Under the pieces are notes generated by a model. That model made no database searches and was not told the DNA's origin. It saw nothing but the letters and a program-made list of their open reading frames with translations. A stretch of 64,000 bases of DNA from Diploscapter coronatus (lineage: Eukaryota; Nematoda; Chromadorea; Rhabditida; Rhabditidae). The stretch spans positions 12,423,201-12,487,200 of the forward strand of contig OZ038422.1 of assembly GCA_964036155.1 (NCBI GenBank). Reading direction: 5' to 3'. Below are positions 1 through 12,600 of the stretch, in pieces (positions within the stretch are counted from its first letter, which is position 1; the number at the start of each line of letters is the position of its first letter). The position numbers were made by a program, and so were the translations under genes.

Positions 1-2953
1 TGCCACTTACAGTTTGATGGAAGAGAACAAATTCATTAGTCCACCATTGCGTTGTCTGGTTTGTCGGGTCCAGAAAATCGGGGAAAGCTGTATTTCGTTC
101 CGGCCAAACGTTTCCTAACATCACCTAGAAAATGAAATAAAAAGTGAAAAGATTTTAAAAAATGATCTCACCAAAGTGTCCTTAGCCATGGGGTATTGGT
201 CTTGGATGTTATGGGGAACTAGATCTGCAGATGGCCATTCGATGAATGTTGCATTCTGGAAATCATGATGATTTTGTCAGAAAAGTGAGAATGAAAACGT
301 AGTTGCGTCATGTTACAACCTTTGAAAATGAAAGTAATGCCTGGAGAACATGAACTCCGCCCCTTTGGAAAAGAGCGACAGCGTACAAAAAGTGGTAGTA
401 CGGGGACACCCAAAATAGAAAGCAATTCGTGTTCAGACTGCGAAGGCGCAAAAGGCATAGTTTAGATCGACGATAATTCCCATCAAACTGATCTGTGCCA
501 AAAATCACTTCGAAATATTTCGAAACAACCAAGCACAAGCGGTATTTTGATTCCAAATACGTGTTCATTCTAAGGTTAAGTTTCGCCATTTTTCTGGGCT
601 TGAAAAAGAATTCTTTTTAAATTACCGACTCCTCCAATATCTTAGTTACACCTCTGCGGATACTTTGAAACTATATTTGACCGCTTCGGGTGCAATTTGG
701 AGAATCGTTTGCGCTCTCTAAATAATACCGAAAAATGAACCTGTTGCAGAGCCCTCTTGAATGAATCATAATCGACTTCGACTGCGGGATCGAAAATGAC
801 AATCATATGAAGTCCTTGTTGGTGCAGCTGATCCGTGTAGTTCGGGAAGCCTGTCCATTTCTAAGCTATTAGTCAAGGTTGAAATGAATTGTGCAAAGAA
901 CTGACATCTCCTTCAGTGAAGTCCTTGTAGGCATTCATGTAGTCGATATCTGCATAAGGAACGTCGAGAGGAACTCCAGCAGCCTGCACTCGAGAAATGA
1001 CTGCCTTCATGTTGTCCAACGAATTGTAGCCCCATCGACTCAGCTGAATAAGAAGAATGAAAATGACTAGTTTTTGAAAGTTTAGAGAAAAAATAGAGAT
1101 CAAGTTGGATTTTAGTAAATTGTTATCATTATTTTTAGTTCTCAATTTGAGAATAATAATGAACTTTCAGATAAACTAATGATGTAAAACCTTTTTTTAT
1201 GATTTTCATCTAGTACTTTTCTCGAAAAAAGCAAAAACCAACCTGATAGCCCAAAGCCCAATAGGCAGGAAGGAATGGAGTGCCGATGTGAGCCAGATAC
1301 TGCTGTACAACTTGTTCGGGCAGAGGTCCGGGGAAGAAGGCTATGTCCTGAAATTGCCAAAATTTGAAAAATCAAGGAATTCGTCGAAATTACCAGTCGT
1401 CCTCCGATTGTGCGATAGACCAAATGAGGTGCAGGTCCAAGTGTTACCTCCTGAAGTGAAATCTTTAGCTCAAAGAATTGATAAAGATCAAAGATTCCGA
1501 TAATGCAAAAGTTCAGTGGATTTAGATCTACAGGAAATCACTTTAGAAAAGAAATCTATAAACCAGAGCCTATGATAAATATGTTCTACTATTTTTCGCC
1601 GTATTATGCATAATTTCAAGGTATATGGTTTCCGAATAACATCTTCACAATACAGATTTTGTCTTCTTGAAAAGAAACTAGCCTGAGCGTTAGAATTGAA
1701 GAAGAAGACTCCGTGAGCATTGCCATCAGCCTCCATGGCGATGTAGAAGGGATGCACTCCATATAGGTTCTGAATGGACGGATTCGGACCTGAATCAGGT
1801 GGAATGTCTCTCGCAAACATAGGCCAGGTCGTGTATCGAGTCAGGTTGCGCATCAGCTGCTTGTGCACGTGGTCTCCAAAGCCGAACACATTCGCAGAAG
1901 GCAGGTAGGTCGCTATTTGGATGTATTTGTCGGCGAAAAGCAAACCGCCTGAAAAAATATCTTTTTTGAAAGTAACAATAATTTAGTGTAATTTTTAACT
2001 TCATTTACGTAGGTACAAAAAATGAGCGTGGAACAAATTATAAAACTAGTGCCCGGAGTTGTAATAAAATTTTGCGGAAAATCCTTGATAGCTTTGTTAA
2101 ATACTTTTTAAACTCTTGTTTAAATTTGCCCTGCATCATTTTTGTAGAAATGTGATTTTAAAAGAAACTAAAGAGTATTCAACCGACCGATGGTAGTGTC
2201 CCAAATGTTGGTTCCAGTGCTCTGTCTGGTGACTTGGAATGCAAATATGTTGGTGCTGGGAACCGTGGTCGCCTTGAATATCAGACTGTCAGGAGAGGTC
2301 GAGGGATTCATTGGCAGACCCACTGGGGGAACGTATCTGAAAATGTCATTCATTCTTGACATGACGCATATGAGCGGCCAATTTTTGCTTTTTTTCAGAA
2401 ATGTTCACAATCGGAGCAATCAAATCTCGAATTGTGCTAATTCCTAGCAATCCTAACCGGTCGTCCCCTCCAATCGTGACCAGCAGTGTCTTTCCGTTAT
2501 TCTTCACAGTCACTGGCAAATTGTCGATGTTCGTTCCGAACGGATTCTTGGTGCCTGAATCAGGTCTCCTTTTTGAGAAGAAAAATTCGTCCAACTTGAA
2601 TCAGGAGTGAGTGTATATGTTTGTCCTGCAGAGGATTTCAAAACATAGCCTCGTTCTCTCGGATAATAACAGGCTGGTGTCTCTGTTGGAGAGCCCTAAA
2701 ATAAATATGTTGAAAAAATTGAGCAGGAATTTCTAAACAACTATTATTGAAATTGGAATATAAAAAAAAAAAAATCTCGAAAAAGTGCATTAATAAAAAA
2801 TGCTACCTCTGGAACATTTTCCCAGATACATCCTCTGGCCGAACAGGCATCGCTCGAAGGATCCGGATCGGGGTGGCAGTCGATACGTGATTTGACGTCC
2901 ACTGCACTGAAGGTAGAAGTTACCAAGAGAAGGGTCAGAATGGGGACAAGCAT
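1..2953 (-). CDS. GH31 alpha-glucosidase (maltase/sucrase-isomaltase type), N-terminal part; gene leaves the window
   Basis: Expected to hydrolyse terminal alpha-1,4-glucosidic bonds as a secreted, lumenal or lysosomal enzyme. Exon 1 (2807-2953) starts with a signal peptide (MLVPILTLLLVTSTFSA) followed by a P-type trefoil domain (CHPDPDPSSDACSARGCIWE, closing CYYP in exon 2). Later exons give the GH31 N-terminal beta domain (GTKNPFGTNIDNLPV; RYVPPVGLPMNPS; GFGDHVHK; WPMFARDIPP; NLYGVHPFYIAME) and the start of the catalytic barrel (FPGPLPEQVVQQYLAHIGTP; GYQLSRWGYNSL; VPYADIDYMNAYKDFT; HMIVIFDPAV). These match the family in order. The catalytic WxDMNE region would lie beyond base 1, so the active site cannot be judged. 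The start ATG follows a catttcag acceptor, as for a trans-spliced mRNA. Family assignment is very secure; lysosomal versus secreted is not decided. Confidence 0.9.
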
Positions 2954-3823
2954 TCTGCCTGAAATGCAAATCGATCAATGAATCTAGAAACAAAGAATAG
3001 TAAAACTGTTCTCGAAGAATGCAATACAATGTTATGAGCACATGTCCGGAATGGCCTATCAAATGGAATAAGAGCAAACGTGCCGTTTTGAGGACACTGC
3101 TCGGCATGAGCTGATAAGAAAGGGGGTGAAAGGAAAAGAAAGACCTCTGGGATCAATGTTGCCAGATATAAGGGATTAGGATCATTGAAGATGGGATGAC
3201 TAGAAAAAAAACTGACTGGAAATTAATCCCTTTGAACGACGGTCATCGAAATTTCGGAATGAAGGGCCATTTCGAAAAAAAAAAAACTACCACCTCACCA
3301 CGTCTTTAAAGGAAGAGGGAAAAGGAAAGTAGGGGCGATGCGTGGTGTTTCTTCGTGACAAGAAGTTGTGGTGAGGTGGTAGTTTTTCGAGGTTGCCAAA
3401 ATTTGTTAGAATTATAGTAAAGCATTAGCTAAGAGTTTTTGGGCGTAATCCTTCGATTTAGTTAAATTAAGAAAAAAAAACTCTGGTTCCGATATCAACT
3501 CCGACCTTGCGAAAAATTCAATTTCGATTCTAAATTTTTTTTGTAAAATTCGATTCCGCAACAGTCCTGATACGAACTTTCACTTAATTTGACCGAAACA
3601 ATAAAATAGCAATTTTAATGCGGCTTTCATCATAGGATAGAGAAAAATTTCTGTATTTTGACGCCAATATTATCCTGATTCGATACTTGCGTGAATTTCT
3701 AAAAGCGAGTCTTTGGGTTTTAAAAACTTAGTCTTTGCTTTCCACTGGTACGGGTCAGAAATTTTCGAAAAAAAAAATTCAACTCTGGTTAGTCATGCTT
3801 CAAAGCTTCAAGGAATCAACACT
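2954..3823. other. intergenic between GH31 gene and GT11 gene
   Basis: No coding exon is recognised. It contains the upstream region of the GH31 gene and, beyond that, the 3' flank of the fucosyltransferase gene. A short inverted-repeat element lies at 3271-3390 (separate entry). The rest is AT-rich with several A runs. Confidence 0.5.
3271..3390. repeat. short foldback (MITE-like) element
   Basis: A 17-base arm (AACTACCACCTCACCAC, 3285-3301) is repeated as its exact reverse complement at 3368-3384. Both arms extend outwards into a run of A and TCGA. The loop is about 66 bases with no coding potential. I read it as a small non-autonomous inverted-repeat element; no target duplication is obvious. 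Confidence 0.6.
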
Positions 3824-6231
3824 TTATTGACAACATTTGAAGGATACCCAATTTGGAAGGAAATATTCGGTTTTGTTAATCATTTTGTCCATCTGTGAAT
3901 TAGGACTGGGCCAGTGCGCGTAGTACGAGATCTGTAAAGGGAAGTCATATTTTGGAATAAGCAAATGATAATCCATACCAGGGGATACTTGTTTCTGTTC
4001 AAATAAGCACTCCACCAAGTGAATGTGCCTGTGCTGCCAATGAATGAATCGCATCTGCTCAAAATGGCCATATCCACTTCTCTCGGCCCGGGGCAGAAAT
4101 GGACGTTTTCTAGATGAATGGAGGGATATGGCTTTTAATCAGAAACTTCGACCAACCATTGTTTTTGAATGCCTTCCTGCTCCAATTCATGTCATCAGAA
4201 CAGACAATGTAAACTAGCTGAGTGAACATTTTGTCTTGTGAATGAGACGAAATCCACTCACATTTTCATTAGTCTTGACTTGTGACAGATCCCTCATGGC
4301 TTGTAGATAATAGTCGAAAGGCGCAGCCAAATGGCCATGTCTCACGTTGTTCTGATTGACCAGAATGTCCATCCCTCTCCGAACATGAATTCCAACGTAG
4401 TGAATGTCGTTTATTGAATTGCCTTCAAATTGTTGATTCTGGTAGACGAGTTGACAAAAATGGCTCTTTGAATATGCCGACGGTCAAGAAAAATAGCTAA
4501 ATTGCTAAAAAAAAAATAGACCTGAAGAGGCTAGGATAAGGTAAAGCAAGGGTAAATTTGTTAGCAAAATGATTAGTTCATCAAATTGCACATTTAGGTA
4601 CAAAATTCAGTCTATCTATCCCTAACCAGTGACGAGCGATGTGATTTTTTATTTTTTTTCATGACACCCTATATTTGACGTAATGACGAAATATGATAGA
4701 AATTGATGGGAAACTTGGAAAGGTAGCATATAGCCGTGCAGTCACCAGAAGAAATAGTGTGGGAAAAGAATCCCCACCAGATCCTACCCCTACCCTTACT
4801 CTATACTCTTTCCCTCATGAGTACGTGTTACTAATCTCAAGTTATCATCGATTTCTATTGCATTTCGTCATTTTTTCGCTTCATCAAATACAAAAAAGCG
4901 TTTCGTCATTACGTCTTTTTACAAATCGTCATTCTGCATCTATTCCAGAAGGAGTTTTTTTTTTTCGAAAAGTATTCAACGGATGATTTAAAAAAAAAAT
5001 TCTAACGAAAATCATACCACTCATCCCTGTTCCTAACCCTAGCCCTTTTGCAATTTTTGCCCTCTAGCATATTCAAAGAGCCGCAGGAATGACATACTTC
5101 CATCCAGAATCACTGTTTTGTCTGTGTCACTTGCTGTATTATTTACTTGAACTGCACTTCTAGTATACATAATTCCTTTCAGAAACTTGGCAGCCTGAAG
5201 ATTTTTTCTAGAATCAAATTTTCACCATCGACACTCGACATACTTGTTCTTCTATCGGCTTCAGGAATGTGAAGTCATTTTTTATTTTTCTCGAGTATTT
5301 TGGGTGGAAGTAATTGAGATTCTGGAAGAACCCATTTACGACTTGGAATTTGGAGTTTTTGACAAAAACAGCCAGGTCTGGGTGAGAACAGCAACTCTGC
5401 AATAGAGGAGAATGTTGTGAGAAGAATAAATTCTCGAACCTTCAAATTGATCGTTTCATTCCTCAATTCCTTCATCATCTCCTTTACGACACTGTCTTCT
5501 GCCCAAACAACTCTGTTCTCGTCTGACAGATTGAAAGCTCTTCTCAGAAGGCATGATTCAGGCAAGACTATTTTGGCTCTAGAATTATAGTTTGTTGTAG
5601 AAAAGTAAAAGTTCTGCTTACTTGTAATCCGCAGCCAAACTCGAAAGCGATGCGTATTGCCACATCAAATTGCCAAGCCCTTTGCTCAAACTGAAGTTGG
5701 AAAACAGGAATCGACCCTCTGCATTCAGAAAATCATTGGCAGATCTAACGATTGTATACTCTGGAAGTGACCAGGGTTGGTTGAAATCGGCTTCATTTCC
5801 TAAACATTTGTTATGATTTGGACCAGGGCTGTGCGAGGCTTCGACCTTAACTTCTAAAGGAACAAGAGTTTAAGCTTTGATTCTGCTTCGGATTCGAAAT
5901 TAAAAAAAAAAAATTAAAAAATAAATAAGTTTTATTTCGCACAGCCCTAGTTTGGACGGATAGTTGAAGAATATTTGAAGAACTCACCGCTTATGGGCAT
6001 AGGCACTGATTTGGCATACAAACTGGACTTCTTTTCGACATGATAATGACTTTCATGAACGGCAGAGGCGTCCCGAGTCAAACCGGCAAACTGCAAAAGA
6101 AGAAAGAGAGTTATGAAGACAAGAGCAATGATTAGGTAGATGAACTGCTGAGATCCGGGAGGAGGAAGACGAATTCGGTAAGGGCCTATTGAGACGATTT
6201 GATAGCGATAATAATAATGCAGATAATGCAT
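3824..6231 (-). CDS. galactoside alpha-1,2-fucosyltransferase-like protein (GT11), type II membrane protein
   Basis: Transfers fucose from GDP-fucose to glycans in the Golgi by family analogy. The start exon gives a short cytosolic tail and one membrane segment (FIYLIIALVFITLFLLLQFA, about residues 30-49), a Golgi type II layout. Downstream exons carry GT11 signatures: GLGNLMWQYASL near the start of the catalytic domain, the GDP-fucose motif in the form HVRRGMD, then VYIVCSDDMNWS and AILSRCDSFIGSTGTFTWWS, the classic C-terminal motif. The last exon ends YFLPNWVSFKCCQ and stop at 3824-3826, read after splicing a 45-base intron at about 3930-3980. An intron of about 570 bases (near 4.49-5.07 kb) hosts a transposon-like insert. 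GT11 is strongly expanded in nematodes, so the acceptor sugar cannot be inferred. Confidence 0.88.
4627..5029. mobile_element. MITE-like element in a GT11 intron
   Basis: The left end CAGTGACGAGCGATGTGATT and the reverse complement of the right end (CAGGGATGAGTGGTATGATT) match at most positions, giving imperfect terminal inverted repeats of roughly 22 bases around a 403-base AT-rich body. There is no transposase. The termini resemble those of the element at 20537-20909, so the two are probably one family. Confidence 0.6.
5824..5949. repeat. small MITE with AGGGCTGTGCGA termini, in a GT11 intron
   Basis: AGGGCTGTGCGA at 5824 reappears inverted at the other end (TCGCACAGCCCT). The 126-base element has an A/T-rich centre and no ORF. 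Similar GTGCACGAA-type ends recur at 16.8, 29.5 and 33.7 kb. Confidence 0.6.
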
Positions 6232-6514
6232 TCGAGTGGAGAGGGAAGTGAAGAGGATTGATCGATTCGGCTGAACGAAACATTGGGGGGCTTTTTAGGG
6301 TGAAAGGGGAGAAGCAGGATGGAAGAAGACTAATTAGGAGAAGAAGAAAGAAAAGTGATAAAAGAGAAGGAGAGGGAAAGAGACAAACAGGTCAGTTTCC
6401 TGTTCGATCGGTGGATATCAACATAGAAAGAACTGCATAGACTGATAGACCGAAGATTCATTTATTCAGGAATTATGCTAAAGGTTTCATTTGAATATCT
6501 ATTTTAGGCTAGGG

Positions 6515-6952
6515 TCAGCAGAAGTCGTTTTCCACGCAAATTTGACGCGCATTTTGTCCTTCTTTCAAAGATTTCAATATGCTGTAGCACTTTTCATCAG
6601 CTTCCCGATGACACTCCTGGTCTGTATGACCAGCGAAGTACTGATCACATTCTCTGGAAAATCAACTATGCCTTGCAGCTTCACGCCAAAATCTTACTCA
6701 TAGAGACTGTACTTCAACTGTTCAGGAGTGACGTCTGTGAAATTGTTATGGTACTTCCACTTTATGTCGTTTATCATAACCTGAAATTCAATTTTTGGCG
6801 GTCGAAATAGGTCACGTCTCCTGTCTGACCTCACAGGTGTGGCAATATGGCCCGTCTGGTTGCATTAGTCCCAATGAAAGGGTAATCAATGTACTACAAA
6901 GAAAAGTGAATATGACAAATTGCAGCAGAAGAGAATTGACTACAGTAGCCAT
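6515..6952 (-). CDS. saposin-like (SapB domain) secreted protein
   Basis: Three exons give a secreted protein of about 110 residues. The signal peptide (MATVVNSLLLQFVIFTFLCS) is followed by one saposin B domain with the family spacing of six cysteines: YCHTCE, then ECDQYF, ECHREADEKC, and the closing QICVEN..C just before the TGA at 6515-6517. Saposin-like proteins of nematodes bind or permeabilise lipid membranes in the gut, as antimicrobial or digestive factors; that role is inference from the family. Introns are short (about 60 and 45 bases). The automated ORFs here are on the opposite strand and are shadows; the gene appears only after splicing. Confidence 0.8.
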
Positions 6953-7639
6953 TTGGAAAAGCTTGAAATGAGTTGAAAAGTAGTTCAACCGAATTGCCGA
7001 ATTGGTGAGGTAGTCTCAATGTGCGTCAGAACAGAAGTCACATTGATTGCTATAAAAAGGGGAAGGTCTCAGATAAGCAGAGCTGGAAAGTGATAAGGCA
7101 GGACAAGGACAGAGGACAGTCAGCTTGAGTGATACACTCCTCTGCATCCGGGTTACTCTCTATCACATTTGGCTTATCTCTTAATACCAGAAAAATCTTT
7201 TCGTTTCCATTTCCTTCGCATTATTTCTAGCAGGAAACGAGAAATAGCTTGAGAAAGACGGAGAGGAAAAGATCTCTCCACCGTCAGGAAGCAGAACGTA
7301 TTGTCTATGCATTTGTGCTTGGATGTCCGACCGAGATGTTTCAATTCGTTTGCATCATCAACTCATTGATAACTTATCAGCCCTCAGTCAACAGCAAACA
7401 CGATAAAAATAATTTATTTTCTCGATCAAAAACTGTTTGGAATCGGTTTGTCCAGAACTAGAAAAGGCATCACAGTGAAATGATACAATAAGAGAGTTAC
7501 CCAAGTTGATCTCCTTCGGAAAATCGAGAAGAGAATGCGCGTTGTGAATAATTTAGTCTCGTGAATATTTATTTATGCCTACTCATGAAGATTGTTCATC
7601 ATTTGTGTGCAGAAATGGAATGGAAATGTGGAAGCAGAA
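6953..7639. other. intergenic, saposin gene upstream region and YIPF6 3' flank
   Basis: About 690 bases with no exon I can support. It should hold the promoter of the saposin-like gene and the 3' untranslated region of YIPF6. Confidence 0.4.
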
Positions 7640-9309
7640 CTATGAGTGGGAGATGATCATCCAGGAAACGATGAAATAGAACAGGAAAATAGGGTAAATC
7701 ACGAGCATTTTGCGTTTCTCCGGTGGGTGGCTGCCTTCCAGAAATCCCATCGAAGCTGCAATGAAGCGATCAGCGAGATATCTCACCGAAAATTTGACGA
7801 AATTTTACGGGCTTGTACAGTCCTTGTATTGATATTACAAACAGTTGCAAAGAATTTACGAGCGAAAACAAATAAGAATTGCCCAGGTCTTCCAAACGAG
7901 AACAACCGCTTACAATGAGCGGCAAGGGTTATCCGCCAAAATCTTTGGCGAATAACGTTACACTTTTAGCTATGGCGGTATCCACAAAACTTCAAATACG
8001 ATGTTTTCTTTTATCAAGGTCACATTTTAAAAGAATAAAGTATTGGATCACTAGGTAAAGGATAGGCTGTTTGGATATAAATAAATTGATATAAAATAAG
8101 GCTATATAAGAAACTATTTTATAGGATAGATTATGGTAGGAATGAGTGAATGAATATCTAACGTTGCATATGATATTTAAAGACTCAATTGATAGCAATA
8201 ATTTTGAATATCCATTCTTAAATTGTCTCGTGTTACAATACAGAGTTTACTTATTTTCGATTTTTCTACTTTGATGGGAAAAGTCATTATTAGAACAGCT
8301 TTGGTGGATTTCGCCATAGTTAGAAGTGTAGCGTTATCCATCAAAGATTCTGGTCGATAACGCTACGAACTCCTTACAATAGCTTACAATAGAGTACAGC
8401 TCTTCATTAAAGGCCTGTACGAACTCGTTTGCAGGCCTGTAATGCATTTCTATTACAAACTCGTTCAAGCCCATACGGGTTCGGCAAAGTTTCGGTGAAA
8501 TTGGGAATGAATTTGTTACCGTAAGTGGACCAACAGAAACCAACTGCAGTCAGGGCAAGTCGCAGGTAGAAGACTTTGCCGTGAAGGAAGACGGAACAGA
8601 CCAGGGCAGCTGCGAAGGGCGGCAACAGGCAATAGCCAATCACGCACAGGGATTGGAAGAATGAGCTGCAGGGTGGGTATTCGTTTCAGAAGAGAGAAGT
8701 GTGAATAAACTCACATAGTGCCTCCAAGCAGTTTGATGTTGGCCGTGACGACAACCGAGCCGAAGAATGTGATCGTGAAAATCTGCGCGAACTGAGGAGC
8801 CGACTCCTCCGTGCCCCCATTGCGCTGCAGCAGCAGAGACAGCCCCACGCAGATGAACAAGGGGCCCCACAAATCCCAGTCCCTCAGCAGTTGCTGCTTG
8901 TCTCCGTGCGGCAGAATCACGTGACTGAATTTCGCTCCAACCGTCTTCAAGTCACGTCTCTGCAATAAACGAATGACGAATGGGAGAGAAAGAGGAATGC
9001 CTCACCACAGTGTCCCAAACGGGCTCATCCAATGTATCGAAATCGGTCTCGAGATCCACATTCTGCATGTTCCTGAACCAGTCGCTTATTCGTTCTCTTG
9101 AGAGCAATCATACTCACCCAGCCGCAGCCGGTCTGCTCGTCGACATTCCAGCGATGTTCCCACTCAAATACGACTGATTCCTTCGAGCTGCTTCCTCCTT
9201 TGCAGCGATTTCCTTCTCCAGCTGAACACGCTCATGATTGTGTGTGTGTGTGACTGACAAAGAAACAGACCATGTCGATGTCAACAGCCGTGTTTCCAAA
9301 GGCACTCAT
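7640..9309 (-). CDS. YIPF6: Yip1-domain family member 6 (YIPF6), Golgi membrane protein
   Basis: A five-span Yip1-family protein acting in ER/Golgi membrane traffic by family knowledge. The start exon gives MSAFGNTAVDIDM; the next exons a charged N-terminal region, then the diagnostic stretch DEPVWDTVRRDLKTVGAKF and RDWDLWGPLFICVGLSLLLQ, as in animal YIPF6, followed by further membrane segments (FGSVVVTANIKLLGG; SLCVIGYCLLPPFAAALVC; LALTAVGFCWSTYG). The reading then stops at a GTAAC donor and the last exon is found at 7640-7755, after an intron of about 760 bases: ASMGFLEGSHPPEKRKMLVI and YPIFLFYFIVSWMII, completing the fifth span. The intron contains an inverted-repeat element. The gene starts about 330 bases from pri-2 in divergent orientation. 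Confidence 0.9.
7918..8373. mobile_element. inverted-repeat element in the last intron of YIPF6
   Basis: Arms of about 70 bases at 7918-7985 and 8305-8373 are imperfect reverse complements; for example AATAACGTTACACTTTTAGC pairs with the copy reading GATAACGCTACACTTCTAAC. The centre is very A/T-rich with no transposase. It looks like a non-autonomous DNA transposon that explains the unusual intron length. Confidence 0.6.
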
Positions 9310-9638
9310 CCTGCCTGCTCTGTCTCCTTGGTCTGTCCTGGCAGAGGGCGTGTCGTGCAGTTGTGGAAATGACTCGTATGACGCAATCGTGGAGTCTGCC
9401 TGTGGGCGTTATGCTAATTTGTTGTTTGCAAACCAAAACAACTCAAAAAAGCCTGAAAAGAAACGAAACTCAGCGATTGAATCGAAAAAACAGAAATCCA
9501 CGAAGACAAGCGTTTGTGTGCACTACACAAATCAATGTCACGTTTTTGCGGGAAATTGTCTGTTCGAATTCTTTCTTTTCCATTTCTTTTTCATTTTCTT
9601 CGAAATTATGCTAATTTCTTCGTTTTCAGGTCTGATAA
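9310..9638. promoter_or_regulatory. divergent promoter region between YIPF6 and pri-2
   Basis: About 330 bases separate the two start codons, so both promoters and 5' leaders must lie here. A cgttttcag acceptor ends at 9629, ten bases before the pri-2 ATG, and fits a spliced-leader acceptor. No TATA box is convincing. Confidence 0.5.
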
Positions 9639-12600
9639 ATGGACTTTTCGCTGGGCAAGCACAGAGTGATCCGCTCCAGAGCTGGGACTGACGCTTCGGT
9701 GAGAAAGAAGGAGACATTACCCTCTGCTAATTTGGTGCATTCAGGCACATTCCCTGGGCGCGGGTTCTCTGCACAATCTGCCTACATACGAGAAACCACT
9801 GAATGCAATCATCTCGCTACCCGAAGTCGACAAAATCGCCATCGATCGAATCAAAGTCCTCAAGGTGAGTGCAGAGGCTAATGCATGGAGCAGATTCTCA
9901 AAAACCTGCACCCGCGGGCTGTGCGGATGTGTGGATCGGGAGAATAAAAATCAAGTTTTTTTTTTTTTAAATGAATCTGTTTCCCCTCAAAACATACCTA
10001 TTGTTTTCAACAGATTTAGCAAGTTTAGCAATACTTTTCAACATTCTACGATGCTACTCTGTTTTTCATCGAAGCCTGGCCCTGTCTCATTTTCTAGCTT
10101 CTCATTCGCTCTCTCACTTTCAAACGTTTTTCTCGTTTATCTGCAAAATTGTCAGAAATGATTGAATAGAAGAAAGTCGTGGCCACTGCCGAATTGTATT
10201 TCTAAACTCAACATACTATCACTACGCTACAGTCACCTTACTTTGCGCGACATCTAAAGCTAGATGCATCGGAAAAAGGAGGAGCGAGAAAACTTTGAAA
10301 ATGAGTGAATGAGAAGCTAGAAAAACGAGAGCCAGGGTCGGATTTGGATGAAAAACGGTACAACTGCGTGTAGCGCCGAAAAAGTCGTACTTTTTGTAGT
10401 GCGGGTCGAACTTTTTCCCAAGTTTAAGAGATCTGGAATGGTGACATTCAATGTGAATTGTTGCAGAAAATGGAGGAATGCCGCGAGAGAATGCACATTC
10501 TTCACTCAGACTTCACCAAGGAATTCGTCATCAAACCCAGGCTACACGAGCAGATGCCACTTCTGCAAGGTGCTTCGTCTATTGCTTTCTTTTCATTCTT
10601 CTGATCAAATTCAGGCAATCTCTCTGCTTTGGCTGATTTCGAAAAGGCTTCCCGAGATGACCAAATCGGCCATTTCATGCTGCGTCTGGCCTTCTGTCGC
10701 ACCTACGAGCACACCAGCTACATAATCAATTTGGAGAGCGACCTTTTCAAGTTTGCCATTCTCCGATAATTGCTATATGTTGTAATGACGAAATGTCGTG
10801 CGCCATTCTACTATATGACGGGAGGTTCTGATCTGTCTTTTCCCATACTATCTCGCCCCATCCTCATCCCTACCTAAATCAAAACACGTCCTTCCGTTAT
10901 ATAGCAAAAAGGGTTACTTCAGATAGTAGAATATTGCACGTCATTTGAGCTCACGACATATAGCAATTGCCTCAATCTCCCTTGTGAATGAATCGAATTC
11001 GACCTGCTCAGATATCGTTTCCATCGCGAATCGAAGGAGGGCGCCGTGCAGTTTGTTGGCCAATTCCAGTTCATCCAGAAGATTGGACTCGAGGAGAAAA
11101 TGCAACTGGCTCCAGAGCTGATTGCTGTGTTTGGGTGGGGTGAGGAGAAGCTGCGCAGAATAGACATCTACAAGGTGCCTTTCAACAAGGCCGCAGATCT
11201 GCTCAGAAAAAGGAAGTCCTGTGTCCTGCTCAAGGGAGGCCACGTGTTTCTGCCATTTGCTCGCAACAAAATGGCCACCATTCTGGCCAACCACCTCAAG
11301 CAGTCGATGCGACTTTCCATGACTGTGAGTCTTTTTGAATTGAGATTACCAATTGAATGAGTGATTGTTTTCAGGAAGCCTACCGCAACCTGGCTGTCAT
11401 TTCCGAGGAGAATCGTCTGCTGCCACGACTCAGCGAATTGGCTGTGCAAGTGGCCAGGTGAATTGTGTCCTTCTTCTCCTTATGACGAGTGCTGTTCAGA
11501 CACAAGCGCAGTTACCTGCAATCCTCTGTAGATTCGAAGGGAGCCATTCACAAGGAGCAGCTGGACGAACTCGCCTGCACGTCCTATCCACCCTGTATGA
11601 AGGAAATCCACAACTCACTTCGCAGAAATCATCATCTCAGATATGGAGCCAGACGGTGAGGAACAAAACTATCTTCTTGGGCAATTTCATCGGAATAAAG
11701 ATAAACGAGAGACCCCATAGAATAGAATACTCATAAACCCACTTTCCACTGAAATTGGCCTATTTCAAGATTTTGCACTGGAATCAGCATTTTCGTAGAA
11801 TTATCTGGCTGCCTGGAAAACGGAATAATGAATTCTTGTTCAGGCAATATGGTCAATTCCTGAAAGAAGCTGGTCTGCCAATGGAGGAACAACTGCAGTT
11901 AATCAAGGAGGAGTTCACAAAGAAGATTGATTCTGACAAGGTTTGCCATTCCGGTTTTCGTTGAATACTCCTGTAGCGCCATAGACTTCGTAGTTTGAAC
12001 ACCTCGAGGTCTACAATTAGAGAAATAAATACAATTAGATGTGAGGATAGGATTTTGATGGGATCAGATAAATGTGATATCTAAATAATAAGCACATCGA
12101 GCTGCACATTTTGATGCCAACTTTAGTTTATTCAGTTTTATTGTAATACTTGGATCTGCGAGGAATTTAAAAGAATGCTATACACACTATGAGAACTAAA
12201 AGAGAGGAACAATAATGGGCATTGCAGTTTGACAGACAATATGGCTACGACATTCGCTACATTTATGGAAAGGAGGGACGTCGTGCAGAGATGAGTGGAA
12301 TGGCCTGTGCCACGATCATTCTCAAGAGTCAGCCTGGACCGTTGGATTGTCATGGTGAGGAGCAGAAGAAGAAGAAGAAGAAGTAGGAGAAATGAGATGA
12401 ATGACCTGCTTTCTTTAGGCTGTCCTTTCGCACATATGGAAACAACTCTGCTCACACAGCGACTCAAGAACTGTGACATCAGCGATGTGGAAGTCGAGAA
12501 TGTGAGTCCTATCTCTAGCTGTCAATGTCTTCATCAGCCTAATAGGCTGTTCAATAATTTCTGTCGCAAGATTTAAAAGTTTTCTTCATTTGTGCTGAAA

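Noticed and set aside
7249..7918. Open frames on the + strand between saposin-like gene and YIPF6
   Set aside because: The 7646-7918 frame is antisense to the last YIPF6 exon and the other has no recognisable feature.
10941..11449. Open frames on the - strand over the primase exon
   Set aside because: They are antisense shadows; the + strand gives the conserved primase sequence.
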